Shown here: piece by piece, positions 47,430 through 56,819 of the stretch
Layout: every line of letters begins with the position of its first letter
Position numbering within the stretch: the stretch's first letter is position 1
Position numbers and translations under genes: made by a program
Assembly (NCBI RefSeq): GCF_000014965.1
Contig: NC_008554.1
Coordinates: forward strand, 2,220,001-2,284,000
Direction of reading: 5' to 3'
Length of the DNA stretch: 64,000 nt
Source: Syntrophobacter fumaroxidans MPOB
Lineage (GTDB): Bacteria > Desulfobacterota > Syntrophobacteria > Syntrophobacterales > Syntrophobacteraceae
Notes under the pieces: generated by a model
Told to the model about the DNA's origin: nothing
Seen by the model: only the letters and a program-made list of their open reading frames with translations
The model's database searches: none

Positions 47430-47686
47430 ATGCAGGGTCCCCGGATTCAAGTGTTCGGACAACATCCACCGGCACGTTCCGCCCGGACGATCCGAAATCC
47501 TCTTTTGTACCACGGAATCGTCGCCATCGGTTCATGCGTGCGCTTGTGGTCATATTCGCACTCCATCCGACAAAGGGGCTGTTGGGAGATAGACGGGCTG
47601 CGTTCGAGATCGCGCAATGATCCATGCAATGATCTGAAGGAGTATACTTATAAGCCTATTATGCAAACACATCGCAATGGTGTCAA
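47430..47686 (-). promoter_or_regulatory. Promoter-leader module, copy B
   Basis: On the minus strand: TTGACA (47686-47681), 17-base spacer containing ACACCATTGCGATGTGT, CATAAT (47663-47658), then a leader with the blocks CGACGATTCC (near 47515) and AACGTGCCGGTGGAT (47477-47463) shared with copy A. The operator core ATTGCGAT is the reverse complement of the copy A core ATCGCAAT. Drives the amidohydrolase/phospholipase-like genes; the leader would be about 335 bases. Confidence 0.6.
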
Positions 47687-48331
47687 GGATGAAATATTCG
47701 ATTGGATGAGTTTTCCAATTACCGGCATGTATCTTTGGAATGGTTTTCAGGGCAGCACGGCCAAAGCGTTCAAATCATCCATTATTTGAATGGATTTTAT
47801 CCGTTGAACCAATTGGATGATCTATTTGACCCGGCGATGGGATCAACATGTTGTTAACAATAGATGGCTATTCGAAAAGGTTTCTTGTACCCAAATGCTT
47901 CTTCTGCTCCGAATCGCAGCGACCACGTCCCTACCGGATACTCCCTTCGGAGCCGCGCGGCGCCCTTGACCGAAGATCGCCCGAACCAGTCTGCCGCCCA
48001 GCCCGAGGGACGCGCAGCGCATGGCGCGACGTGCGCCGGCGCGCGATCGAACGGGCCCGAACGCGTCGCCGGTGCGGCCCCCGGCTCCTTTTTCGCTTTG
48101 AAACGGCCGTGACTCTGCGCTATTTTGATGCAGCAATAGAGCCTTTCCAGGAAGCGTGCGAAGAATGCATTGTTCGCGCTCCGCGGCGCAAGACGGCGCG
48201 TGCCTGATCCCTCGGCCCCTCCGCGGGCTGCCGACCGGCACCCGTAGGCGGCCTGCGGGCCTCCCGCTTTCAGTCGCCGTCCGCACGCCGCCGGTCCGAC
48301 CGAAGCCCTTCTATTCGAGGAGAAGACGCAC
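47687..48331. other. AT-rich divergent regulatory region
   Basis: Between copy B and the serine hydrolase gene. It holds clustered short dyads: ATCCATT-ATTTG-AATGGAT (near 47777), CCAATTGG (near 47809) and the perfect palindrome TTGTTAACAA (47851-47860). Minus-strand frames (47854-48498) look like GC shadows. Probable operators, no gene. Confidence 0.4.
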
Positions 48332-49828
48332 ATGAACATCCGCAGACCACGGCGAATCCGCCATGGGGTCATCGCAACCCTGTTGCTCCTCCAGGTGACG
48401 TCGCTGACCGCTCCCGCCGCGGCGGCGGCGCCTTCCCGCCGGGAGGCCATTCCCGCCCCGTCCTCCACCAAGTGGTCCCGCCAGGACCTCAAAACCAAAG
48501 TCGATGCCCTGGTTCAACCCGTAATGGACTCGGGATACGCCGTGGGGTATGCCATCGGCCTCATCCAGGGCAAGGAAACGCTCATCCTCGGATACGGCAG
48601 AACGGCCAAGGATTCGGGCCGCACGCCGGACGGGCGCACCCTGTTTCAGGTCGGCTCCATCACGAAAACGTTCGTCGGAGTCCAGCTCGCCGACCTGGCC
48701 CGCAGGAACATCGTCCGGGTGGATGACCCCATCGGGATGTATCTTCCTGAATTCGTATCCGTTCCCGAATGGGGCGAACGCAAGATCACGCTGCTCGATC
48801 TTGCCACGCATCGTTCGGGGCTTCCCGGGCTCCCGGCGGATTTCCTGACCTCTCCCTCCACCGCTACTTTGGGTGGAGAATACACCATGACGCAGCTGCT
48901 CAAATGGCTTTCCTCCTACCGGTTGACCCGGGCTCCCGGAGAGCGTTTCGAGTACAGCAACGTCGGCATCGCCATTCTGGGGCATATTGTCGGCAACATT
49001 CAAGGCAAAACGTGGGAGCAATCCTGCCTGGATACCATCTGCACGCCCCTCGGCATGAAAGACACCCGCACGGTGCTCACCCCCGAACAGCAGTCGCGTC
49101 TTGCCCGCGGACACCGTGCCGACCTGGATCCCGTTCCGCTGGAGGAAATAGGCGTGATGGGCCCCGGCGGGTCATTGATTTCCTCGGTCGAGGATTTGTC
49201 CATCTACGTTCGCGCCCACCTGGCGCTCATCGACACACCGCTCAGAACGGCCATGGACATCGCCATGGCGGGGCACGCGAGCGCGGAGCCCATCGGCGAG
49301 ATGGGCCTGTGCTGGATCCGACTGATACGGCCCGATACCAACGTGGTCTTCTACGTGGGTGACACGTTCGGCTACCTGGCCGCCGTGATATTCGACCTGC
49401 AGAAGAAAACAGGCGTCATCGTGCTCGGAAACCAGGACTCGACGGTGAACCAGGACCTGGCCTTTCAGCTCTGGGCGCTCCTGGACGGCAGGCAAGTCGA
49501 ACCGCTCAAGCTGCGCAAGGCCTCCGAGGTTGCCGCGGATTCACTGATCCCTTACACGGGGACGTACCTGGTCGAACGCAGCGACGACCAACGCAAGGAA
49601 AACACGGACAAGACGGCAACCGTGGCATTGTACGGAGAAGGCCTCAAGGTCCTGCTCCCCGGGCAGTTCCGCGCCCGGCTTTTCCGCGAATCCGAAGACC
49701 GGTTCTTCCTCAAGGGAGTCTCCGACGCGGTGGCCACCGTGGCTTTTATTCGGGACGACAAAGGGCGAGTGGGCGCCATGAGCATCTTCTACAACGGCCA
49801 AACCCGTGTATTGAAAAAGATCCGGTGA
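48332..49828 (+). CDS. Secreted serine beta-lactamase-like hydrolase
   Basis: 498 residues. Basic signal peptide (about residues 1-33, ending ...APAAAAA). Beta-lactamase/DD-peptidase fold with Ser109-x-x-Lys112 (GSITKTF) and Tyr208-x-Asn210 (YSN). The third motif, KTG or HTG in classical enzymes, seems replaced by VGDTFGY near residue 335, so it is more likely an esterase or peptidase of the class C family than a beta-lactamase. About 120 residues after the catalytic domain form an extra beta-rich tail. Periplasmic. GAGGAGA lies 9 bases before the ATG. Confidence 0.88.
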   Translation: MNIRRPRRIRHGVIATLLLLQVTSLTAPAAAAAPSRREAIPAPSSTKWSRQDLKTKVDALVQPVMDSGYAVGYAIGLIQGKETLILGYGRTAKDSGRTPDGRTLFQVGSITKTFVGVQLADLARRNIVRVDDPIGMYLPEFVSVPEWGERKITLLDLATHRSGLPGLPADFLTSPSTATLGGEYTMTQLLKWLSSYRLTRAPGERFEYSNVGIAILGHIVGNIQGKTWEQSCLDTICTPLGMKDTRTVLTPEQQSRLARGHRADLDPVPLEEIGVMGPGGSLISSVEDLSIYVRAHLALIDTPLRTAMDIAMAGHASAEPIGEMGLCWIRLIRPDTNVVFYVGDTFGYLAAVIFDLQKKTGVIVLGNQDSTVNQDLAFQLWALLDGRQVEPLKLRKASEVAADSLIPYTGTYLVERSDDQRKENTDKTATVALYGEGLKVLLPGQFRARLFRESEDRFFLKGVSDAVATVAFIRDDKGRVGAMSIFYNGQTRVLKKIR

Positions 49829-49951
49829 GGGGAGCGGCCCCGGGCGCGCCGCACTCCCCCGATCCGATCCCGAATCCGGGCGTTGCGCACGGGATTCAAC
49901 CGGGACGCGGGACCGCGGCAGGCCGGTCTCGGGGCGGAGCTGCAAAGACGG

Positions 49952-50536
49952 CTATTCCTCTTCCTTGCGGAACATGCTCTTGATCATTCCGATGCTGTGG
50001 GTCTCGTTGATGATGCTCTCGTAGTCCTTCTTGATTCTCTCATACATTCTGGCGTTCTCGATGGCGATCGCCCCCATTTCCGCCAGGGACTGGGCGAAAT
50101 CGAGCTCCTCTTCCGAAAACTCTTTCGGGCTGCCCGTGTAGAGGCGCAGTACTCCGATGATCCTTCCCTTGAGGTTGAGCGGAACGGACACGATGGTGGC
50201 AATCCCTTCTTCGCTCGCCTGGCTCTGGTACTGTGCCCTGGGGTCCCTGCGCGCGTCGCTGAGGACGACCACTTTCCCCTGCATGGCTTCCGCGATACTG
50301 CGGGATGCGTCCAAAGGGCCCTTGCGGATGTACTTGTCGCTCAGCCCGTGAGAAGCGAGTAACTCGAGCGTCCGTTTCTTGGGGTTCAGCAGACGGATCG
50401 CCGCCGCTTTCACGCCCATGACCTCGACCAGGCTCTTGACCATCAGGTCCATCACCTCCTGCAGATCCAGGGTGGAATTGATCGCCTTCACGACCTTCCG
50501 AAACGAATCGAAGTAGGTTTTCTGAAGCGGTGCCAT
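49952..50536 (-). CDS. GAF-domain protein
   Basis: 194 residues. A single GAF domain (about 20-165: DLQEVMDLMVKSLVEVMGVKAAAIRLL, IVSVPLNLKGRIIGVLRLYT, FAQSLAEMGAIAIENARMY in outline), followed by a short helical tail. It probably binds a small molecule or transmits a signal, with no output domain of its own. ATG 50536 has GAGGAGGG about 9 bases upstream. No obvious partner: the neighbours are a divergent exported protein and a convergent hydrolase. Confidence 0.88.
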   Translation of the reverse strand: MAPLQKTYFDSFRKVVKAINSTLDLQEVMDLMVKSLVEVMGVKAAAIRLLNPKKRTLELLASHGLSDKYIRKGPLDASRSIAEAMQGKVVVLSDARRDPRAQYQSQASEEGIATIVSVPLNLKGRIIGVLRLYTGSPKEFSEEELDFAQSLAEMGAIAIENARMYERIKKDYESIINETHSIGMIKSMFRKEEE

Positions 50537-51176
50537 AGGGTCAACCCTCCTCTGGTAGAAGAAACAGCGCATCCGTCGCCGCGATCGGAATGCCCGCGCC
50601 GAAGGTCACTCCCCTGATCCCCGCCTCGTTCAACCTGCATGGAGACGAGCCCACCCGGTTCCGTGGAACCCCGTTACAGGTCCTGAACCAGCGGGAGAGA
50701 GCGCACCATACCGCCCGAAGCAGTGCCGCCGGATGCGGATGCCGCTCGACGTGCCCACCGAGACAGCCTCGGCTCGGCGGGCCCTTTGCCCTGGTCTGTA
50801 AAACACTTCATCCGCCTGAACGGTCCGTATCGGATGGGAAACCGGCATCGCACAATCGAGGGAATTCAGACCCTGACCAAGTTTAACAGAAGATTTCAAG
50901 TGAACCTAGCGATTTCATGTACGACAGCGATTTCCTCCATGACCTGCGCCAACGATCGTAATTCCCGCCGGCATGGGCAAGGACGAAGACGTTCAGGCGA
51001 CATCCCCTCTTTCATGTTCCCGGACCGGAGTCTCCGGTATGCTGGCTGAAATCCCCACACGAATCGCACAACCACTGCTATTACAAGGTATCGCGCCATT
51101 TCAACGGAATATCGCGGGGAGAACCTGATGTTTTTAATAGCGATCTGTAAATGAAAATTAAATAGAGACAATATAT
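50537..51176. other. Divergent intergenic region
   Basis: Becomes AT-rich from about 51100. The short open frames are not convincing. The promoter for the exported protein at 51277 is annotated separately. Confidence 0.4.
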
Positions 51177-51205
51177 TTGACGCTGCAAGACCTTGTGGGT
51201 ATGTA
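51177..51205 (+). promoter_or_regulatory. Promoter of the small exported Cys protein
   Basis: TTGACG at 51177-51182, 17-base spacer, TATGTA at 51200-51205, in an AT-rich patch 70 bases before the gene. Confidence 0.5.
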
Positions 51206-51276
51206 TATCGTGAACGTAGTTTCATTCATGTGCTTTTTCATTGAAAGAACAACCGGCAACCGAAGGAGGGCGTCAC

Positions 51277-51750
51277 ATGTCAAGCAGCAGATTCCATTCC
51301 CCGGCTTTTCGCGGCCTTGTTTTTTCAACCGTGTGCGTGGTCGTCATGGTTTTCGGTCTATTGACAGCACTGCCGGCACCGGCCGCAGCGGAGCAGGCCC
51401 AGCCGCCGGCCGAATCGGATTCGCAGGTGGAGGCTGTTGACGGAATCTCTCAATACAACTCGTGTTTCGCCGCGGGTTATGCCGTATACAACGGCCCCAT
51501 GGGCAGACGCATCCATCTGCGTTGCGGCGCGGCCGCGCCGGGCACGTCAATCGTGTACTTTGCCGTTGCGATAGGTCAGGGCACCCTCGCCAACCCGGTG
51601 GCCGACTATTTTCTGACCGCATTCGATACGGCCGTCGCGAACGGAAAGACAGTGTGGCTCTGGTATGAAACGGATCCCGGCAGCGGACCGAAGATCGGCT
51701 GCGGGGCCTCGGACTGCAGGATTCTGCGTGGGATAGAAGTGCGCAACTAG
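51277..51750 (+). CDS. Small exported cysteine-containing protein, function unknown
   Basis: 157 residues. Long signal peptide ending near residue 38 (LPAPAAAEQ). The mature part of about 115 residues has four cysteines (YNSCF, LRCGA, IGCGASDC), which could form two disulfides. Patterns such as IVYFAVAIGQG, ADYFLTAFDTAVANGKTVWLWY and GCGASDCR suggest a compact beta/alpha fold. I do not recognise a named family. GAAGGAGGG lies 7 bases before the ATG. The structured element at 51812 follows it by about 60 bases. Confidence 0.78.
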   Translation: MSSSRFHSPAFRGLVFSTVCVVVMVFGLLTALPAPAAAEQAQPPAESDSQVEAVDGISQYNSCFAAGYAVYNGPMGRRIHLRCGAAAPGTSIVYFAVAIGQGTLANPVADYFLTAFDTAVANGKTVWLWYETDPGSGPKIGCGASDCRILRGIEVRN

Positions 51751-51811
51751 CTTCCGGATGCGGGCATTCATACGAAGTTGCGTTCAAGATGGATCTTTCA
51801 AGCACAAAAGA

Positions 51812-51975
51812 GCGGGGGAATGATTCCCCCGCACCCCCCAAGTTTCGGCCACACGCGCAAGCGCGTGAGGCCGAGTGCTCGGCGCTGTCGGCGACTGGCC
51901 GTAGGCCGCCGCCGCAGCGCCACACGGAGCCGCGAAGCGGCGAGGGGGTGTGGGGGATACGTCCCCCACGCTTTT
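51812..51975. repeat. Compact multi-hairpin GC-rich element (candidate structured RNA or palindromic repeat)
   Basis: Five consecutive stems: GCGGGGGAA-TGA-TTCCCCCGC (51812-51832); TCGGCC/GGCCGA plus inner CACGCG/CGCGTG (51845-51874); GGCGCTG/CAGCGCC with an inner hairpin (51881-51921); GCCGC-GAA-GCGGC (51929-51941); GTGGGGGA-TACG-TCCCCCAC (51950-51969) followed by GCTTTT. CACCCCC (51832-51838) can also pair with GGGGGTG (51944-51950) to close the middle stems into a multi-branch junction. Not explained by any coding frame. Confidence 0.65.
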
Positions 51976-52588
51976 AGAGTATCATTTTGAACGCAAATCC
52001 GTATCAGTACTGCAATATGCCCGTGATACCGAGCGAATCTCGTCGCGGGCGCGGCGTGTCATGACGCGCAGTGCATGGTTACGGACGGGTATGCTTTCGT
52101 ATTGCCCGGGAGGGTCGCCGAGCGACGAAGCGAGGACGATCGTCCGTTTCACGGCGGCTCTTCCGGCACGAACAACACTCACCGACATCGGCGCGGCGTG
52201 GAAAGGCGGATGCGATGAATTGGCGCGATCGGCGCGAACGAACGTTATTCCATCCTTTTCAGCCAATTACTGCGGTCTGGTTCACCAGGGTCCCGCGAAA
52301 CCATCCCAAGCATTGCAGCCCTGCCCCCCTCCTGCCCCCAGCATCCGCCGGCGGAAACAGTTCTTCATTGTTATCAATCGACAGCCAAAGTGCAATCCCG
52401 ACGTACAATTTGAATTGACATCGAAAAGACTGCGCGATAGTTGTGTATTAAATTGTGACGGGATCGCGTGACGCTTCCCTCAGGGTTTTCAGTCATAGCC
52501 ACTCAAGCCGGTTTCCACGGTGATCCTTGAACGGCACCTGTCCTTTTCCGAAAAATGACCGACCATATGGAACAAAGGAGATTCGCGC
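51976..52588. other. Intergenic region upstream of the EF-hand protein
   Basis: About 610 bases. Overlapping frames on both strands show no recognisable product. A TTGACA at 52415-52420 has only a poor -10 (TAGTTG) at 17 bases. Confidence 0.4.
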
Positions 52589-54943
52589 ATGGATGCCGAA
52601 AAGAATGAAAAGTCATCCGCACCGCACAGATGGCGGTTTGCACGGGTGGGGGGCTTCGACCAGGTCCGACTGGAAACGGGCGCGGACCTGCGTTCCCTCG
52701 ACCAGCTCGATCAGAAACTGTGGGCGAGCCTGAGCTGTCCCACCCATGGGCTCGAACTGGACCCCAAGACCCTCGAACTCATCGACAGCGATGGGGACGG
52801 GCGCATCAGGGTCCCCGAGATCCTCGCCGCCGTCAAATGGATCGAGTCCGTCCTGAAGAATCCCGACGATCTGACCCGACGCGCCGAGGTTCTCCCCCTG
52901 GCGGCCATCGATGAGAACACCCCGGAAGGCGCCCGGCTCCTGGCTTCGGCAAAGCAAATCCTCATCAATCTCGGCAAGCCGGATGCCACCTTCCTGACCG
53001 TCGAGGACACCACGGACACGGTCGCCATCTTCGCCCATACGAAGTTCAACGGAGACGGTATCGTTCCATTGGATTGCACCGACGACGACAGGCTCAGGAA
53101 CGTCATCACGGACATCATGGAGTGTTTCGGGTCGGAGCCGGACCGCAGCGGAGAACCCGGAATCACCCAGGAAAAGATCGACAGCTTTTACGGGGAACTG
53201 CAGGACTATTCCGACTGGTGGCGCACGGCCGAAGAGGATGCGGCCAACATTCTGGCGTTCGGCGACGCAACGGGCGATGCGGCGGAAGTCTTCAAGGCCG
53301 TGAGGACCAAGGTGGACGATTACTTCACGCGTTGCCGCCTGGCCGAATTCGACGCGGGAGCGGCCGGGCCGCTCAACCCTTCACCGGAGGAATACCAGGC
53401 ACTGGCCCGCAAGGACCTCTCGGCCGCCGCCGAGGAGATCGCCGCGCTTCCGCTGGCGACCATAGGGGTCGGCAAGCCCCTGCCCCTGGGCGACGGCGTC
53501 AATCCGGCGTGGGCCGATCGGCTCTCCAAGCTCCGAGCGGCCGTCGTGACTCCGATGTTCGGTGAAAAGGCGGCCCTTGAGCCCGGCCAATGGGCGCTCA
53601 TCAGCGCGAAGTTCGCGGCTTACGAAGCCTGGTATGACGCCAGGAAAGGGGAGGCCGTGGAGAAACTGGGCCTGGACCGGGTTCGGGAGATCCTGGGCGG
53701 CGACCTGAAAGGATCCCTCACCGCCCTCGTCGACAAGGACAACGCCCTGGAACAGGAAGCCGATGCCATTGCATCCGTCGACAGGCTGGTCCGGTATCAT
53801 CGCGATCTTTTCACGCTCCTCAACAACTTCGCGTCGTTCCAGGATTTCTATTCCCCGGGGACCAAGGCCATTTTCCAGACGGGCAGCCTCTACATAGACG
53901 GCCGCAGCAGCGATCTGTGCATCAAGGTGGATGACGTTGCAAAGCACAGCGCCATGGCCAATTTGAGCCAGACCTACATCGCCTACTGCGAGTGCAGGCG
54001 CAACGGGGATGCGCAGAAAATGAACATTGCCGCCGCGTTGACGGATGGAGACGCAGGCAACCTCATGGTGGGGCGCAACGGCGTGTTCTACGACCGCAAG
54101 GGCAACGACTGGGACGCCACCATCGTCAAGCTCATCGAACACCCGATCAGTATTCGGGAGGCGTTCTGGAGTCCCTATCGACAGATCGCCAAAATGATCC
54201 ACGAACAGATCGAAAAAATGGCGGGCGCCCAGGACAAGAAGCTCAAGGAATCGGCCGCGACGCATGTTTCCGGCGCGGCCACAGCGGCCGAGGCCGGCAA
54301 GCCGCCCGCCGAAGCGCCGTTCGACGTGGGGAAGTTCGCGGGGATCTTCGCGGCCATCGGCCTTGCCATCGGCGCCATCGGCACGGCCATCGCCTCGGTC
54401 CTCACGGGATTCCTCAGCCTCAGCTGGTGGCAGATGCCCATGGCCATTGCCGGCTTGATGCTTCTCATTTCAGGGCCGTCGATGATCATGGCCTACTTCA
54501 AGCTTCGCAAACGCAACCTTGCGCCCATTCTCGACGCCAACGGGTGGGCCGTGAACACGCGAGCCACCATTAACATTCCCTTCGGAAAAACGCTCACCGC
54601 CCTTGCGCGGCTTCCCGAAGGGGCGCAGTATTCGCTCGTGGACCCGTTCGCCGAGAAGCAAAGGCCCTGGAAATTCTACATCTTCCTGGCCGTGCTTGCA
54701 GTCGCGGCGTTGTTCTTGGTGCAGAAAGGGTATGTGAGCGAGTGGTTGAAAGCGATGAGCGCCAAGCAGGCTACCACTCAAACACCCGCTCCACCTGCGC
54801 CGGCACCTGCTCCGGCCGCCCCGCCGGCGGCAGCACCCGCTCCCGCACCTGCCCCCGCGCCCGCTCCGGCTCCCGCACCTGCCCCCGCGCCCGCTCCGGC
54901 TCCCGCGCCCGCTCCGGCTCCTGCGCCAGCCAAGGCTCCTTGA
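52589..54943 (+). CDS. Large membrane-anchored EF-hand protein with Ala-Pro tail
   Basis: 784 residues. One canonical EF-hand loop, DSDGDGRIRVPE (66-77), with a possible second degenerate site at FNGDGIVPLD. Long soluble, mostly helical region to about 580. Hydrophobic segments at about 588-640 (FAGIFAAIGLAIGAIGTAIASV in outline; MPMAIAGLMLLISGPSMIMAYF in outline) and about 695-715. The last 55 residues are Pro-Ala repeats. No N-terminal signal peptide, so most of it is probably cytosolic, with the tail crossing or spanning the envelope. Calcium binding is likely; the function is unknown. Isolated gene. Confidence 0.85.
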   Translation: MDAEKNEKSSAPHRWRFARVGGFDQVRLETGADLRSLDQLDQKLWASLSCPTHGLELDPKTLELIDSDGDGRIRVPEILAAVKWIESVLKNPDDLTRRAEVLPLAAIDENTPEGARLLASAKQILINLGKPDATFLTVEDTTDTVAIFAHTKFNGDGIVPLDCTDDDRLRNVITDIMECFGSEPDRSGEPGITQEKIDSFYGELQDYSDWWRTAEEDAANILAFGDATGDAAEVFKAVRTKVDDYFTRCRLAEFDAGAAGPLNPSPEEYQALARKDLSAAAEEIAALPLATIGVGKPLPLGDGVNPAWADRLSKLRAAVVTPMFGEKAALEPGQWALISAKFAAYEAWYDARKGEAVEKLGLDRVREILGGDLKGSLTALVDKDNALEQEADAIASVDRLVRYHRDLFTLLNNFASFQDFYSPGTKAIFQTGSLYIDGRSSDLCIKVDDVAKHSAMANLSQTYIAYCECRRNGDAQKMNIAAALTDGDAGNLMVGRNGVFYDRKGNDWDATIVKLIEHPISIREAFWSPYRQIAKMIHEQIEKMAGAQDKKLKESAATHVSGAATAAEAGKPPAEAPFDVGKFAGIFAAIGLAIGAIGTAIASVLTGFLSLSWWQMPMAIAGLMLLISGPSMIMAYFKLRKRNLAPILDANGWAVNTRATINIPFGKTLTALARLPEGAQYSLVDPFAEKQRPWKFYIFLAVLAVAALFLVQKGYVSEWLKAMSAKQATTQTPAPPAPAPAPAAPPAAAPAPAPAPAPAPAPAPAPAPAPAPAPAPAPAPAKAP
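54841..54900 (+). repeat. 30-bp perfect tandem duplication inside the Ala-Pro coding tail
   Basis: 54841-54870 and 54871-54900 are identical 30-base units, followed by a shorter third copy. Each codes ten residues of Ala-Pro, so length variation would keep the frame. Confidence 0.9.
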
Positions 54944-55064
54944 CGGGACCGGTTGAAGCGACTTTCACCTCGTCCTCCGGAGGCCCTCGCAACGGGGACT
55001 CCGGAGGATGGGCGTCACGCCCCGGGCCCCCGCGTCCGGGCGACAATCCGAATCCTCGCAATCT

Positions 55065-56819
55065 TCACTCTTCGAGTCCGAACTGCGTTCGATACAGGGA
55101 CGCGAAGAAGCCGTTGGCGCGCACCAGTTCGTTGAAGCTCCCCTGCTCCACGATTTCCCCCGACCGGAGCACCAGGATCTTGTCCGCGGCCCTCACCGTG
55201 GACAGGCGATGCGCGATGATGAAAGTGGTGCGCCCCACCATGAGCCGGTTCAACCCTTCCATGATGGCCGCTTCCGTTTCCGCGTCCACCGACGATGTCG
55301 GCTCGTCGAGAATCAATATGGGGGAATCCCGCAGGATTGCGCGGGCTATGGTGATTCTCTGCCTCTCCCCCTCGGACAGGGTCGCGCCCTGTTCCCCTAT
55401 CAGGGTGTCATACCCTTTCGACAGCTTCATGATGGAATCGTGGATCCGGGCGAGGCGCGCGGCGGAAACGATCTCATCCTCGCTTGCCTCGGGGCGCCCG
55501 TAGGCGATGTTTTCCCTGACGCTGACGGGAAAGACCAGGGGCGGTTGTAGCACCATGGAAATTTGATTTCGCAACGACTTGAGCTGATACTCCCGGACAT
55601 CGATTCCGTCGATCAGGACCCGGCCTTCCACCGGGTCGTAGAAGCGGGGGACGAGGCTCACCAGGGTCGATTTCCCGACTCCCGTGGGCCCGACGATGGC
55701 CACTTTCTGCCCCGGTTCGATGCGTACGGAGATGTTCTTCAAAACGGGCTGGTCGGCGACATACCGAAAAGACACCCCTTCCACGAGGATCTCCCCTCTC
55801 GCCCCCTTTTCGGGGAAAACGCGGCTGCCGTCCTTCAGGTCCCTTTCGACATCCAGGATTTCGAACACGCGCCTGACTCCGACCTTGGCCGTTTGAATGA
55901 CCCCCCAGGTCTGGCTGAGCGTGTTGATCGGGGCATAGAGGGAGGCGAGATACGCCGTGAAGACGACGATTTCTCCGACGCTGAGGCTGCCGGAAAGTAC
56001 ATGCCTGGCCCCGATGTACAAGACCAACGCCGTGCCGAGGGCCATTACGCCGTTCACGACCCCGGAATAGAAATTTTCGAGCGTGAAGAGGCGCAGACTG
56101 GCCCCGAGACTTGCGACACTGGCCCTCATGAATTTCCTGTGCTCCTCCTCCTCCTTCGTGAAGGCCTGGATGATCCGTATGGCGGACATGGCCCTCTGCA
56201 CCACGGAAAAGACTTCACTTTCCCGTTCCCTGAAATAGGTCGCCGCTTCGGTGATCTTTCGGCTCATGAGAGAGATGGTGATGACCAGCGCGGGACAGAT
56301 GGCGAGCGCCAGCAGAGTCAGCAGCCAGTCGAGCCTTATCATGACGAGGAACATCATGACGAGAAAAGCGGTGGCGGTCACGACGGGGAAAACGCCGTTC
56401 ATCGTGATGGCCTGGATCGAGTAGGTGTCCGAGGTGATGCGGTAGAGCAGATCGCCCACCCGGCTCCTGCTGTGAAACGCCAGAGACAGGCGCTGGAGGT
56501 GGCTGTATAGATCGCTCCTGAAATCGTTCACCATGCGCTGCCCGATCCTGATGGTGGTGTAGTTGTTGAGAATGCTCAGGCCGCCCAGGAGCAGGTAGAT
56601 CAGCACAAGACCGATGCAGGAGAGGACCAGGATCGTCTCGTTGTCGAAGGTCGCCGCAAATGACCACGCCAGAGGCTTCCCGCTCAGCACGTTGTCGATG
56701 ACCACCTTCAGAGGCCATGGCTTGAGAATCTCGAACGCGCTGATCAGAATGACCTGGAACAGCGCCATGGTGAAAGGAATACGGTAGGGCCACAGGTATC
56801 TCAGAATTTCTCGTCTCAT
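55065..56819 (-). CDS. ABC exporter, fused permease-ATPase (MsbA/lipid exporter-like)
   Basis: 584 residues. Six-helix transmembrane domain (1-310) fused to an ATPase domain: Walker A GPTGVGKST, Q-loop (ISMVLQPP), signature LSEGERQR, Walker B ILILDEPTSSVD, and H-loop IIAHRLSTV. An exporter half-transporter acting as a homodimer in the inner membrane. The substrate is uncertain: lipids, peptides or drugs. GAGGAAG lies 6 bases before the ATG. Single gene between the EF-hand protein and the two-component pair. Confidence 0.93.
   Translation of the reverse strand: MRREILRYLWPYRIPFTMALFQVILISAFEILKPWPLKVVIDNVLSGKPLAWSFAATFDNETILVLSCIGLVLIYLLLGGLSILNNYTTIRIGQRMVNDFRSDLYSHLQRLSLAFHSRSRVGDLLYRITSDTYSIQAITMNGVFPVVTATAFLVMMFLVMIRLDWLLTLLALAICPALVITISLMSRKITEAATYFRERESEVFSVVQRAMSAIRIIQAFTKEEEEHRKFMRASVASLGASLRLFTLENFYSGVVNGVMALGTALVLYIGARHVLSGSLSVGEIVVFTAYLASLYAPINTLSQTWGVIQTAKVGVRRVFEILDVERDLKDGSRVFPEKGARGEILVEGVSFRYVADQPVLKNISVRIEPGQKVAIVGPTGVGKSTLVSLVPRFYDPVEGRVLIDGIDVREYQLKSLRNQISMVLQPPLVFPVSVRENIAYGRPEASEDEIVSAARLARIHDSIMKLSKGYDTLIGEQGATLSEGERQRITIARAILRDSPILILDEPTSSVDAETEAAIMEGLNRLMVGRTTFIIAHRLSTVRAADKILVLRSGEIVEQGSFNELVRANGFFASLYRTQFGLEE

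Noticed and set aside
47854-48498. 214-codon minus-strand frame opposite the serine hydrolase promoter and signal peptide
   Set aside because: Overlaps the regulatory region and the start of a well-supported gene; product is Arg/Ala-rich with no family.
51950-52471. 173-codon plus-strand frame downstream of the hairpin element
   Set aside because: It starts inside the terminator-like hairpin, has no good ribosome binding site and no recognisable motif; the opposite strand is open too.
54781-54943. Repeat array that could look like a CRISPR or satellite
   Set aside because: Units are contiguous, without spacers, in frame, and encode the Ala-Pro tail of a real protein.
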